Shown piece by piece: positions 12,277 to 27,200 of a stretch of 64,000 nucleotides of DNA (within the stretch, counting starts at the first letter, position 1; each line of letters opens with the position of its first letter). The stretch comes from Phalacrocorax aristotelis (lineage: Eukaryota > Chordata > Aves > Suliformes > Phalacrocoracidae). A model generated the notes under the pieces. That model saw only the letters and a list, made by a program, of their open reading frames with translations, was not told the origin of the DNA and made no database searches. The stretch is from contig NC_134276.1 of assembly GCF_949628215.1 (NCBI RefSeq), positions 218,198,610 through 218,262,609 of the forward strand, in the 5' to 3' direction. The position numbers and the translations under genes were made by a program.

Positions 12277-15200
12277 TCAGTGGTGGTGCAGCACGGTCTG
12301 GAGATCCTCCGGCAAGGAGCCAATGATGGTCTCAATGTACAGGCCCACCCGCTGCAGAGTTTCCTCCTTCACAGGGAGGTGCTGGCACCTGGCTTTCACC
12401 TGCACGGAGCGAGAGGAGAGAAACAGGGGAATTGTGTAACAGCTTCGAAGTTCCTCTTTCTGCTTCGCCGTTGACTGAGCGAACTTTGCGTTATATCTTT
12501 AGTTCAGGGTACGAGACAACAGGCAGGAAACTGTCACCTGAACCTCAGGGAGATGAAAAGAGTCAGAACTTTGACTCCTCTTCTACATGAACACTAGAGT
12601 TTCACAACTGTCCTGTTTGCCAGCTTTTCAAATCAGGGAGCGGGAACACAGTTTTCTAAGCAATAAGTGTCCCTGGTCTCTCCCTGCCACAGACAGAAAG
12701 GGGTGGGTGCAGGAAGAAGGGAGGAAAACTTACCAGCTTCTCACGAAGTTTTAGCACCAGGTCTACAATCTCCACCTCAGACTTGTCCTTCATCCAGGCC
12801 ACAATGTTCTAAAGAGAAAGAACAGCTTTCTTCAGGGACATTTCTTCTTTACAGAAGCTTTTCTCAAAGAGATACCCCTAAGCAAAGCCTGAAGTAAAAG
12901 CGGGGAGATTTCTCATCCTCTTTCACAACCCTGGTTGCAGCACTTAAGCCTAAATGAGCAAGACAGAGCTCTCCCCACTCTTTTGACCATGACAGCATCA
13001 AGCTCTTGCCTGCAAGAGAAGAATTAAGGAAAGATGCAGTAATACGCAGGCAGTGCCGGGCTCCCCTCCTCCAGCCAGCACCGCGAATCTGGTGCTGTGC
13101 TTGGAGTTTAAATCTATTTGCCAGAGTCAGGCCTGTTAATAAAGGAGACAGCTTTGGCATTGCCCATACGATGCTCGAGGACCTGCACTGCTGAGCAGTG
13201 GAGCAAGCAGCACTGGTGTGGCCAGCAGGAGCCGGGCAGGGATGGGGCCCCTGTGCTCGGCACTGGCGAGGCCCCACCTCGAATTCTGGGCTCAGGTTTG
13301 GGCCCCTCGGGACAAGAAGGCCCTTGAGGGGCTGGAGCGTGTCCAGAGAAGGGCAGCGGGGCTGGGGCAGGGTCTGGAGCACAAGTGTGCTGGGGGGTGG
13401 CTGAGGGGGCTGGGGGGGTTTAGCCGGGAGAAGGGGAGGCTGAGGGGAGCCCTTCTCGCTCTCTGCAGCTGCCTGAGAGGGGCTGGAGTGAGGGGGGGGC
13501 TGGTCTCTGCTCCCAAGTCACCAGTGAGGGGACGAGAGGAAACGGCCTCAAGCTGCGTCAGGGGAGGGTTAGGTTGGAGATGAGGGAAAATGTCTTCCCT
13601 GCCGGAGTGGTCAGGCCCTGGCACAGGCTGCCCAGAGAGGTGGGGGAGTCACCAGCCCTGGGGAGGTTTAAAAGGTGTGTAGACGTGGTACTTCAGGGCA
13701 TGGTTTAGGAGACATGGTAGTGTTGGGCTGACAGTTGGACCTGATGATCCTAGAGGTCTTTTCCAACGTCAATGATTCTATGGTTCTATGATTCTATGAT
13801 TCTAAGCGCTGCAGCTGAAGATGCAGCTGGGCAGGAAGCCAGAGCTCCTGGGACTACCCCAGCAGCTGCTCAGTTTAAGAAATTGTACCTACAGTCACTA
13901 CTAAAAATCCTACCTATTTTCATTAGGCATTAAGGAAGCCAGCAGTGGATGATGCTTCCAGTCTGGCACTCTGAAGGGCCCGATGAATGAAGAATAAAGC
14001 ACCCAGAGCAGGACCTGCATTGGCTAACAAAGCAGGGGAGCTGAGCAGCTTTTGTTCTTATCCCCCACATGCACCGCTACTCCTGTGCACTGGCAGACAT
14101 GAGGCAGAACTGCGATTCCCAAGGGCACAAAGCACTGTCCCCCATCCATCAGTGCAGGATCAAGATGTGTCAATAGCGTCCAAGGTAGCTGTGCCCTGAT
14201 CTCCCAGGTTTCAGGCCTGAGAAGTCTGGTGTTGGTTTTAATAGCTGTAGCTGGAACATACCGCTTCACAGATTGCCTCCAAATGAAGGGCCTCCAGCTT
14301 CTGGGTCATTTCCTTGTGCCTCTGACGGTACCAGCCATCAAAATTGGGAGACTTGAAGAAACGCCTGCAGAAGGAGAGGCGACATTGAGAAGGGGGCAGA
14401 GGGGGATCCAGAGAAGCACGCGGGCTCCTCCGCACCGAGATTGCCCTTCCCACTGCAGCAGACACGGATGTGCCAGGAAAAGACATTCTGATTCACAGTG
14501 TCATTAGGGATGGCAACCGGTTATGAGCTAATACGCCCTTTTCGTACCTTGTCTACTCCAGAGGCTTCTCTTCTGTCAGGCGTTCACACAATACAGCTGA
14601 GCAGCTTGAGCAGCTTGTCACCCACGAGGAGGGCAATGCTGCCAGTCTCACACCTCCCCCTGCAGCAGCGCGAGCCCAGCCAATGCAAGAAGTGGTGCTC
14701 TTTGCCCTTCTGCAGCCTTACTTGGCCCACTCCGCCTTTGCAGAGAGGATAGCTGGGATGCTTCAACATGGGAAGAAGCTCACATTCCTCTGCAGTACCT
14801 TGCTTAATTCCTCTCCTTTCCTGATGTTTAAAGCTTTCAACTGTTTGCTAGCACAGACCTAAGTCCCATATAAGTGGTGATTTACACCTCTTCTGCATAA
14901 ACAAGGTATCATCCAGGCTACCTCAAAGGATGCGTAATTTACACCTTTCCAGTGCGGTACGGTCATAAACTGCAGGTTTTACTGAGCTGCGCAGGAAAAC
15001 GAACAGGGGGCAGCACAATACCTGTTTTTATCTCAGAGTGTTAAGGAACTTTAGATCAAATTCAAAATGGGATCGAAAAGCCACTAACTGAAAGACCAGG
15101 GTTGTGGCAGCAAGGTTAAAAAAAAGGTGAGAAAGTTTAAGATGCCGTATAGTGCTGAGTAACAGCCACTTCAGCAGCACGTTCCTTGCAGCTCTGTAAC

Positions 15201-18200
15201 AGCGGGGATACCTCAGATGCTGTATTTCAGCATTTTCCTCTATCGAGAGGGGCCCACTTAGTATCTCTCCAGGCTACTTCCTCAGGCTACCTGCAGAGAG
15301 CACTTCACCAGCAGAACTCAGCGGATGTTTGTACAGTTTCTGCAACTTCAAGGAGTCTTGCTCTCTCCCCAGCACAGTGGAGCCCTAAACCCAGCAAAGA
15401 GCTCAAGATGGCACTGTGATACAGACTGACTTATGTTTTAATCAAGGGTTTGACTTAGGAACACAAGAAATAGTTCATGCATGAAATCTCACAGAGTTAA
15501 GAACTCTGGAAACTTCTGCACATACATCAGCTGCCTGCAAACCTCAACCAATTTACTGAAACAGCTTGTTGTCTGTTACTATTTCTCAAAATACTAGATA
15601 TCAAAAATTAGATCTTGCTGTCTGCTGCACCCACGCCATACGGAACGGAACTGCTCATTTTCTGCTGAATACTTTAAAGCACAAAACGGTACAAACTTTA
15701 TCACACCAACAAAACGTACTAATCCATGACCACTGTCTCTGCTCACTTTCTCTCCTCCATATGCATACATGTCCCATTTTCCTTCCCTCTGGGTGTCCGA
15801 TTTCGGGATTTTTCCTACTCATATTGTGATAAGTGTCTTCTCCACCCCAGTTATAACTATCCTTTACGAAAACTGCGGATGATCTCTCCAGCACGCTCTC
15901 TTGAAGTCTACCCTGAAGGAACTACACCCTTCCATGTCCTAAGAGGATCACCACCGTGCAGTACAAATGAGATGGCCGTTGTCCCGAGCACCATCCAAAC
16001 GCATAAAACCACTACCGGACGAAGACCTACAAGCCTTTATACGCCGCCTGCCCAGGACCAGACACTTCAAAAAGAAAGATTCCCTGGAGGACAATAAATG
16101 ACTGATAGCTCATAAAGAGCTGATGTCAGAGTCCCCTTCTTCCCCAGCAGTGAGGACTTAGTTTAAGTTCCTGAAGGTGGAGAACTGACAGCTTCTAAGC
16201 CCAACTGTATCTACTCATTTAAGAGACTACATAAAACCCAGGACTGATTCTGCCCTGCATTTTCTCTTCCTGACCATTATTAGTTAATCAATTCTTCACA
16301 GGCATGAGCTTCTCAGGTGGCCAGTCTCTGTCCTGAAACTCCCTTTCGCTCCCAATACTAATTCAGGACTTGATGTTCATTCTAACCCGCACCAGCTGCT
16401 AAGGGGATAAGGCACGTAATTACCAAAATCTTACCTGTAGAGGCCTAACCAGTCACCCTTAAGTACACAGGTCAGCTGGGGACCAGCATGCTCGAGGGTC
16501 TTCATGAAATCTTCCTGACGGAAAGGACGAATCTGTGGAGGATTCTGCACAACAGAAAGACCGTATTACATGGCACCCGAAAGGAACCAGGGGAAAATGA
16601 GGTCTGTATTTACAGTGGAAAAGGCTGCACATGGCAGATGCAATAACGATGGGAACAAAAAAAGTATGAACATCTCAACCAGCCTTGCTAGCAAAATTCA
16701 AATTAAATTCACAATAGCTGAGCTTACTGCAAAACAGGAAGCATCTGTACCAATGTTTGTTTCAACTTTTTTTTAAAGGACTAATAACCCTCTTCCTTCA
16801 GTGAGGGAAGTTCACACAGGGTATCAGAGTACATGATCAGCATATGGCATAACTATTCCCAATCCCCGCAGTCAAAGGAAAGCAGAAGCGACTGGAAAAC
16901 TGAACATACCTTCCATGGAGTAATGGCCCTCTGCAGAGGCATCAGACTTGCAATATAATGCTCCTAAGAAGAAATAAAAAATAAAATAAAATAAAGTTAC
17001 AACAGTCGAGAGGCCTCTTGTGTGGTCAGTGGGTGTGACGGTCTCCACTGCATCACATGCACAACCAACAGCCTCCTACTCTCCCTGGGGTTTTTTTCCT
17101 TCACAGTTGCACTTTACACGAGCCGAAGTGTCCCAGCTTGTTTCCCACCGCGGGCTAGGTTACAAAAGGATGCTAAAAGAATCCTAAGCATGCCATGTGA
17201 GAAAAGGTCAGGTGGGAAGAAGTTGGCAGGAGGGACTAGAATCTGAGAAGATGCTCTGCCCTCCCACGTGCTACCTCCCAAGGTGACGTAGAGAAGAAAG
17301 TGGAGGAGCCACATTTGGCCAACTGGATGGTCACCAAAAAAGCACCAGCAGCGTTCTAGTGGGACTACACAGGGAAGGCCTTGAAAGAAAGCATTTGCTA
17401 CCATCTCTCTACTCAGCACTTGTCAGGCCACACCTGGAGTCCTGTGTGCAGTTCTGGTCCCCGCTGTACAAAAAGGCTGTGGCCAGGCTGGAAGGGGTCC
17501 AGAGAGGGGCCACCAAGATGATCAAAGGACTGGGAAACTGCCATACGAGGATGGGCTGGGAGAGCTGGGTTTGTTCAGCCTTGAGAAAAGGAGGGTCAGA
17601 GGGGATCTCATCACCGTGTACCAGCACTTAAGGGGCAGCTACAGAGAAGATGGAGACTCCCTTTTCACACGGAGTCCCATGGAGAGGACAAGGGCGATGG
17701 ACACAAGTTGCTCTTGGGGAGATTCCAGTTGGACACGAGAGGGAAATTTTTCACAGTGAGGACAGTCACCACTGGAATAATCTCCCCAGGGAGGTGGTTG
17801 ACTCGGCCACATTGGACACCTTCAAGAGTCGCCTGGACAGGGTGCTGGGCCATCTTGTCTAGACTGTGCTCTTCCCAGAAAGGTTGGGCTAGATGATCCC
17901 TGAGGTCCCTTCCAGCCTGGGATTCTGGGATTCTGTGATCTGCCTTAGGGTGGTGATCACCACGTGGACAGGCCTCTCAAGCTCTGGAGCAAAGCTTCCC
18001 AAAGCCAGAGGGGAGGGTTTCACACAGGCACCAGGTTTGACTCCAGTGTTAGCGGGGAGGAGGAATGTTTTGGGCTCCCAACCCTTCCCTATATATCTGC
18101 TTTGACTACCTGTTGAAAAGAGCAAAGAGTTGGCATCATAATCAACTAACATCGAACCTTGCAGGAGACAAACAATGTTCTGTCTTTACACACAGTGTGC

Positions 18201-21200
18201 TGAATATCCAACCGGCAGACTTTCACGCTAATTACTGAAATTTGCGTTCAAGAGACATTTAATTCCTTTCCATGGAGTAAGACATCTCTACAGAGTGCCA
18301 CATCCTGAATCTATTACAGGTGCTCAGCTACAAGCGAATAAAAGAGGGCAAGCGCAAACTTGTCACTCAAGCATCTGCTATTCACCTCCCCTCACCTTTA
18401 CACCGCTCTGACAAGTCTCTGCTCAACTCACCAGGGGAATAATGAAACTCTGGGTGAGCTCCAGGAGGTGACGCCTCAAAAGGGCACTTTGGACTTCAGA
18501 CGGGCGTTTCCGCTGAATCCCCTGCAAGCACAAGCAGCGCGTTCACAACGGCGCTATTCTCTATTGTGCAGGCGGATGCAGAATCTGCAAACTCCGCAGC
18601 TGTAAGCAACCGGTCCAGAGCAGTCTGGAAAACCGTCCAGAACACGTATTCCGCTCTCCAGTTAAACACATCCCTCGCATTTCACTACGTAGAACCTGTT
18701 TTTTCCAGACTCTTTTTCTAATAACAATTGTGCTCACTTAGGTTATCATTAGTGCCAGTATTTAATCCGTAATATTCAGTGAAAAGTCTTAAAACTGGCA
18801 CGATAAACATGTCCAAGTGTACTTGACTAAATAGTTACACACTGTAAAAACCCTGTTCCTTTTGGCGAGTTTTGTCTGTTAAAACCAAGCTGTCAGCACG
18901 GTTTTCCCATAATGACATACAGGATGTAGGATAGAGTTGAAACTGCTTACCTTTAGTAATCTTTTTATCAGGGTTTTGTCTTTGTGAAGAAATGTTTTAT
19001 AAGAAGTATAGATTCCTAGATTGAAAATTTAAAAAGCAAAACAAAACCAGAAAAAACCAGAAGTTAAAAACAAAACTTTGCCCACATACCTAGAGGAGGC
19101 TTTAGATTATATATTATTATATAGTGCAGGGATCACAGAACTGAAATTCCTAGCGTCAACCCTGGCAGCTCTGTGTGTGTCCAATTACAAAAATGATAAA
19201 AAATAATTACAAAAATTATGGCATTGCTAACGCAGCAGGATCAAAGGACCCTGAACTACCTCAAGGACCTTCTTATGCCGAGCTTATGGTGAGATAACTT
19301 GTGGGAGTCAGCTTACGGCTAGGCCTGAGCTGAACAGTTAGTTAAGTGACAGACAGCTGTGTCTAGGTAAGCAAGTTCCTTTGACTTCCACTGCACCTAA
19401 AAAGCAGATATGGTATACAAAATTACTTCAGGAAAACCAGAAGTTCTCCCAACACTAAAATAATGTGTTCGCTTGGCTTTTTCAATCTCAGAATGAAGAT
19501 GTACATTTTTTCTGTGTTAGATGGGGGACGCCACTACCGAGAACTGTGGAGCACGTTGAGCATGAGAAGATGATAACAGCAAAGTGTCCATTTGTTGAGC
19601 TACAAAGAATAACGTATGCAAGGTTCATGTGCCTGCAAAGCCTGCAAAACCCCCCACATGGAAGGGTAAATAAAATTAAATGACGCCTGACAAAAGGACT
19701 TGCCTGGTTTTGTGTCTAGAGTTTTCAGTTTAGCCAGCTTCTTCACCTTAACTTGCTTGGGCAGGTCTCCTGTGGAAAGACATCAAATGCCTAGCTCAGG
19801 CTCTGCATTTACCCGGACAGCCACAGCACGCGCATGAGAGACTTTGCCCTCCAGAACATCCAGTCCTACACTTGTACCTCTTAAACCATATCCTCCCTTA
19901 ACTCCACGCTCGCATAAGCCTTCTACCCGCTGCCCTCCCTGCCAAAATTCTGGGACAGGAACATGTTGAGGAGGCATTGCAAACCCCCCCCACCTCAACC
20001 TAGAGGTTTTCTTGGCTTCATGGATCATAATCAGAGCCTCTCTCCACCTCTCTATTCTTCTCTATGCAATTTTCTCTTTCCTGCCCAGGAAGGGCTTCTC
20101 CTTTTCTTAATGCTTCAGAAAAAAAAAACACAGCAAGTTATCCTCGCAGCCCTTTGTCTTCACCACTGTTTGCGCTCATCCTGCACATCATCTGAGTCAG
20201 ATTCCAGGCTTCCCTTTGGCTTCTCAGCTCTCACAGGAATGAAGATGTGTAAAATGACGGCTAGCACCGCAAATGCCAGCTCACTGCTAGCCTCTGACAA
20301 GGTCTACCAGCGCAACAGGACTTTGGTTCCACCCTTACCTGACATTCTGAGCTCCCCAACCCGTAGAATGTGTGGCCAGTGCTGGAGAGTTTTGATAAAG
20401 AAAGGGTTTGTGACCCCCACAACGATGTTTGGCCTAGAAAGATGGGGAAGGAAGCAGAACAATGCTAACCTCAGGGTTTCCTTCACACAGACAGTGGCAA
20501 GTGGGTAGCAAGGGTCTACCGGCTACTTACGGAGCCTGTGTCCTAGTGGTATACTCTTTAAATTCACTGTCGTGGATAGTAAAATAGGGGCGGTAGTCAC
20601 AGCAGTACCTCAGAGGGGCCAGGCAGCTGTAACCAGAGACAGAACAGTCACGATATAACCTTCACAGAGGAGGACTGTGTGTTTACATGAGGTTTATATC
20701 CTAGAGCAGTGTTTTGTCCTGCCAGAGGTAACGCTCTGGAGGGGTTCCAGGTTTTTTTCTTTTTGCTAAAGCAGAGTTCAAAGCCAGGGAGACAAAGCTC
20801 CTTGGGGCTACAAACCATCAGGTCTCCCAACACGGGGGATTCACTTTTACTCTTCTCTACCATTGGTGGAATATGAGCCAGACTCTCTTGTTATGCTATT
20901 TGTCTTACGTGCTTTCGTAGGCAACCTACCTCTAAAACAACTGACCCGGCAGAAAAGCGGATCCGAAAGAGAAAAATTGTTAGAATTTACCATTACCGTT
21001 ACCTGTGCCTCAGAAGTTGAAGGCATTACCTGGTAAGTGCCAGAACCATTTCTGAAGAAACTGTAGGGGATGGTGCCATCACAACAATTGGCTCTCCTAG
21101 TAATACCAGCTCCCATAGCATCTGGATGTGAATTAGCACTGGCTGGAAACACCTGTTGGTGAAAGGAAGAATGAGGTTAGAAACGCACTTCAGAAAACAC

Positions 21201-24200
21201 CAGACAGTTATGGCATATAAGCCTACCCAGGTGTGCTTCCATCCGGCAATTTGAAATCTAGGGTTGATTTTTAGTGTCCCGCAACCGAACGCCACGTGTC
21301 TTTACACGTGCTGTTGCTCAACCACTTTATACGTGTTTAAAGGAAACGCTTTCAGCAATGTCAAGCAACCTGCTGATCATGTTGCTCTCAGTATGTCCGT
21401 TCATCTAAGCAAAGTACACGTGGATTACAGCAGATGCACGCCTATTAGAATAGCACCTAGAACGCCGAGAAGTTAGGTTCAGACACACAATGCGTGTGCC
21501 TCAGAGCTTAAGCATGTCACCAGCTGAGGCCAGGAAAAGAAACCCTCTCACCAGGATACAGGGGGTTGTGTGAAGGGCAGCGTGCACAAGCTCTGCCAGC
21601 CCATATTCTAAATGACGCTCTGCAGAGCAGTGATTTTTGGTTCCTCGTTTGACATCTTCACTATACCTATGATTTAGACACTAGGAGCAGGAAAAGCAGA
21701 TGGAAAGGAGAGGGTTGCAGGGATGGTGGCTCTCACCTGAAGAGATCCAGTTCGTGAATACTGGGGAGAACCAGTGGGGCTGGTAACAGATTCTAAATGA
21801 GGAAGAGGGAAAAAAAAAAATCAAAAAACCCAAAATTGTTAGTAAATTGAAGCATCCTGACTGAAAGGCCGCCTACACTGACCACATCAATCACAAAGTA
21901 GCTCCCTCTACAATAAGCATAAAAAGAAGAGAACAAGGTTAACACTTAGGGATACAAGCCAGGAGCAGATTTGGGTTGAGCATTCAAGGTCCAAATGAAT
22001 TTCCTTTGCTAGAAGAGAGCCAAGAATCCCTTGTTTTCAAGACGTGACAGAATTCCTGTGCCTGCTCCTTTATTTTCTAGAGTTTCCTCTGGTGCAAGGC
22101 AGAGCTTGAGACACAGATAGAGACAATAAGGGTTGGTAATATGGGTGCCAAAAGTTGTGTGAGGTATGACATTATTCGAAGGATAGAAAAAGGCAACAAA
22201 AAAATCAAAGGAACAAGAATCAAAATCAAAGCTGAACAAAAGCAGTAAAGATGCTCAGAGAGCAAATGCTGCAAAACACCATGGAAGACTGAGGCAGGGT
22301 CTCATGGAGACCTACCTATGCATGAGTTCCCAGGAAAGGCAAGGTGAACAAAAACTGTGAGAACAATGCACATACATGACTCGAAGGACACCAGTTCTGT
22401 GCAGAGTCCTGTTTTGAAAGGCACAGGCACAACAGCGTGCAGTTTAAAGCAGATGGGTGGTTTAAACCGCATTAATCCCAGGCCAAAGTGGTTTCAAACA
22501 GGATAAGGCTGAAAGAGTTCCAGTTCTCCACCCTCCTTCCTTAGTAGTCTAGATTCTGCTCATCACTGGTTGTGTCATGCCACGCTTCATCTCACCTCTT
22601 GATTGAACTGCTTCACTGGGCTTGATCCTGGCTTATCCACCCTCGATGGGATTCTCACCTAGATTACAAATAAGGACAGGCAGATTATCCAGGGAGATGG
22701 AATCGGTTAGCATGCACACACACTTTGCTTTCTTCCCTAACAACCATCCGCGTGAGAAAGCTTCCTCAATTACCAATTCTAATTGTACAGAGGTTAGGAA
22801 TAAAGGGAAAGGATCTAGAAGTAAACAGCAATTTCAACATCCAGCAGAGAAGGGAATGCATGTCCCACGTCCCAGTTTGCCTCGGCCTGCTGCTGAGCAC
22901 GGATCATCAGCAACGAGTACCTGAATGACAACTCCCATCACTGGAAGGTTCAGAGTCTGTCCTGGCACAGGAGGCGGCCACTGATCAATCTCATTGCACA
23001 CTGCAGGGACACAGGTAACGAAAAAAGTTTAACCTGAAGGTCAGTACAGCCAATGCAGCTGGTCTTGTGAGTTCTGCCAATTTAACTATCGCTCATTCCT
23101 AGTTCACGTGTCCCCCTGGCTAGCTGCAAACACACACTATATCAAAGAATTGTGCACTTTAGGTCAGACACCAGACCTACGTCTGCACCACCATTTCCAG
23201 CACAGGCCCAGCAGCACTGTACGGTTGATAAATCATGATTAAGTTGAACAGTTCAATAAAGACCTAGTCAGAGATGCAGCATTAGCAGTTTTTCCCTCTC
23301 CCTGGGAATACGCTGTATGCAAAACTGACAGCACCATCTATTAAGGTTGTCAGTCGTTTCCCATTAATACATCCTTTACAGGTGTTTATAATTTTGACAA
23401 GCCAACCACTTGGATGAAAGTTTTTCCCTGTCACAATTTGTTCCAGAATGAACTAATCTGAACATTTCAGCTGTCTTTCAGGAACCTCCTGCTAAAACCT
23501 CTGGAAGATTTCAATATGCAAACCCCTCCTCCTAGACCTGACTGCTCACCTGCCTCCAGGCACGGCTCCAGCTTGTCAAAGTATTCCGGAGCAATCAGCT
23601 GCAGCAACGACTGGAACAAGTTCACGTATGGAAGGCGTGACACCAGCACCAACGACTGCAAAAAGGTACATTTAGGAGTCAGAGATCCCCTGGCGTGATC
23701 ATTTCTAGCACTGCATATACTTACTGCATATACACTTACTAGAGGGCTATGCTTAAAAACCAGCATCAAAAGCATGAAAGAGCTCAAAAGCAGCACTTTC
23801 ACTGGTGGAATTCTTGCTAGCTACCTCGCTGTTGAACCCTCGGGCTTTGGGAGACCCTGGGCATCCACACAGGCAAGGAGCTTTTTGTTTGATGAATAAG
23901 CTCAGCTGGCAGCTTCTACCAGGGAGCCACCGCAACTAAGAGGGCTGAGTTTGTGACCTAGCAAAAGATCACCTGGAGGAAAAGCAAAAATAAATTGCCG
24001 GTAGGTTCCAAGCCAAGGAGCAGACCACTGAAGCTGAAATTAGGTAGAGAAACAAAATAAAGGAATTCTGGGGAAGAAGAAACAAAATAACTTGAAATAA
24101 TGCTGATTTGTTTCCAGCAATGCCTTTTTCTGTTGTTTTGGCATCTTTCTAATGCTTCTTTATGAACTGAATCACTATTTTTTTACAGCTTTTCCAACTC

Positions 24201-27200
24201 ACTCCCACTGAGGGTTTTCAGTACTATGCCGGTATGCTCTTCCTCTAATCATTAATGAAGACTTTAATGACGATCCAGTGAAAATTTCTACAACAGTCAT
24301 TTAAACACCTCCTTTCCAACCCAAAACTCTGCCATTAGAAATAAAAAGACCAGCCAAGCGTGACAGCGTACTCCACTGAGGAATTAACTACTTTTGCAAG
24401 TCTACCAAAGAGCGAGCGCATTAGCCTGGTATAAATATCTGTTCAGCAGGTCCCCACGTTGTCCAGTTTCTCCAATCCTGCAACTTTTTGAGTGACCAAT
24501 CCACTGCTTTAGTGGCGATGAAGAAAATCATTTCTGTTTTAGCACAGCTCTTTAAAAGAAACTCCATGTCACTGCCCAGAGGTGGAGGAGAGAACGCACA
24601 GCAGGCCACGTAACTGCTGGGACAGGATGGCGTCGGTGTCTTCCAGCAAGTTACCAGGCCGATCTACTATGAAGCATTGCTCTCTGAAGAGCAGCTGTTC
24701 AAAGTTCATTTGTTCGAGAGCAGGCATTTTAGCTTTTGATGTGAAAAGACACTACTGAAAGAGTAATTCCACGGATCCATGGAGAAAAATGGATCTTAGC
24801 GTCAAAGCAAAATATTTTCCTTCTCTGGAAGAAGTCGGAAATGTCACTCTTTCAGGCAGTGACTGCAACTACCCGGCCGAATAATACAAAGCATTTTGCA
24901 GATTTGTGCTGAAATAAACACGCAGTTGGTGTTATTTTTCCCAGTGTCTGTGTCAAAGGAATTTATGATAAGAGACAAGGTTGGCGAGATACCAGCAGTG
25001 TTCACTGCTGCTAGTTAGAAGCAGTCAGCCCAGCAGGAAATCCATTCCCAGACGGCTACTAGGAAGAAGAAAGATTAAAGCAATTATAAGAGCAGGGCTA
25101 AGGTATAACTAGCACAGGCTGCAGTAACGAAGTGTGTCCTCTCACTGCCTGTGACACTAGAGTACATACTGAAGCAAATGTTCGAGCACTTCAGGATCTC
25201 ATGATTCAGACAGCAGGTCACTGCTCATGTGATATACGCACCATGGCAACCACATCCAGGTTTGTTTGGAATTACACTCTCCACATATTCCTGGTCTCCG
25301 TGACCTTTGCTGTTTCCTGCAGAAACACCGTGGGTGTCACGTAGGAAGCGGTGCTATTTTACAGCTATGGATAGGTGCCTTTTTACAGCTATGTACCAGT
25401 TGAGAGTAGCAAGCTATCTGGTTTCAGTACTCACCTTCTGAAAATAACCTCTCTTCATCGAGCTGTCCTTGACTTGCCTGAAGTACACATAACCGAAGTA
25501 ATGAGCTGACTCCCGCTGCAAGAGAGACCAACGATGCTGTTACTGAGAAACCGACTACCGCTAGCACCAAACTCCCTCCAGCCGCTGGCCAAACACCACA
25601 CCTCGCCCCGGCTGTGACCCAGCTACAGCACTCCCTCCTGTTGACCAAAGCTACCCATGCTCAGCTATCTGGGAGAGTTCACCACACGGGAATATAGAGA
25701 TTCAAACAACTAAATTCACAAAAAATTCCAACCTCCAGGTAGCACCTTTCACTGGCCCCTTTCTGCAGCACCTTCAGGGCCATCATCTACTGGGTTAATT
25801 GAGGTTTCCACTAATGTGATGAGCTGAGCCAACCCACTGAGCTCGCCCTGGCGCGCCGCGCTGCCACCGATGTGCTCTGACTGTCAGTTTTCTCTGCCAG
25901 CTAGAAGATCACGTATTGTTGAGGAAGGAATACATCATCACATCATCTTCTGGGAGGAGGAAATGTCCTCCACCATACTGTTGCGTTCCCCTTTAGTCAG
26001 GCATTTAAGGCAGCACCAGCCAGACTTTGCTCAGGATGAAGCACAAAGCTGAATGATGCTTCCTTCGTAGCAGCCATGAAAACCAATAGGTTTAATATAA
26101 ATCTCCAGCGATCATTTAAAACACGCTGTACCTTCTAAGTTCCCACTGACGTCACGGAGGAAGGACAGGTATCAGTGCCGAACACAAAGACCATCCTTAA
26201 TATAATTTTTTTGAAGCCCCACAGGCCCCGTGGTTTAAGTCACCTTTCTCTTCCCAAGTATTATTTTATATATATATATATAATGTACAGAATCCAGTAC
26301 TTTGGCAGTTTTACTTCCCTTATTTCTTTAAAGCCAGGTGAATCTGTGAGTCAGTGTCTGATCGCTACAAAGCAGTAAAGATGCATGCAAGCTGAAAAAT
26401 CTCTAGACCAGCATTTTTAGGAAAAGAAATCCTCCTGCTCCCGCTCAGACCAGCAGCCCATCTCTGGATTGCATATCACAAAAACATATCCCAAAAAGAT
26501 TGCTGAAGTGTTAAAAGGGCACGTGCACAGGAAGCATCATCTCAAAGGAGAAAGCAGATGAGGACAAGTTGATCTGATGGCCATCTGTTCAATTAAAAGA
26601 AGCAATAGTGCTCAGCACATCCCTTCTCTGCATGACACGGGCAGACAGGTCACTGATGGAAAAACCACAGCTGAAGACGCTGCTGATATTAGTGCCTGGG
26701 TATGGTTAAACCAGCCCGCATGTCGCAAGCCAAAGAGTGGATTTGTGGCATGCCAATTATGCCACGTTTTTACATGCATAGATCCTGCAATAAATGAAAA
26801 TAACTGTCATCCCCCCAGAAAAGAGGTAAACATTTACCACAGACAAGGATATCCTTGTCTTGCCTCACAGTAACGTGCACAGGCAGCTGTGAACCCGGTT
26901 GGATGTCACCTGTGTGCCACCCTGTATCTTTTCGCTGTAGTTAGACATGACCACTGCTCTAATCTGGAGCCCCCCGGTTCAGTTCCATCTCTTAGAGTAG
27001 CTGGGATTCTCAACACGGCCCTCTATGACTATTAATGTGGAAGCAAGTCCCTGTGCTGAAAGCTTTCTCCTTTTCTGACTATTCCCATGGCCAGAGAAAA
27101 TAGGTATTTTACGTAGAGAAAACAAATCAAAAGCGTATTTGGCTTTTAACCCAATCACACTACTTTTTGCTTAGCAGGTGTAAGTAGTGCGCTGAAACAC

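Noticed and set aside
24421-24609. 62-codon minus-strand frame containing [17 protein letters not shown]
   Set aside because: It lies in a DENND6B intron without splice sites joining it in phase. The tryptophan-rich look is probably chance.
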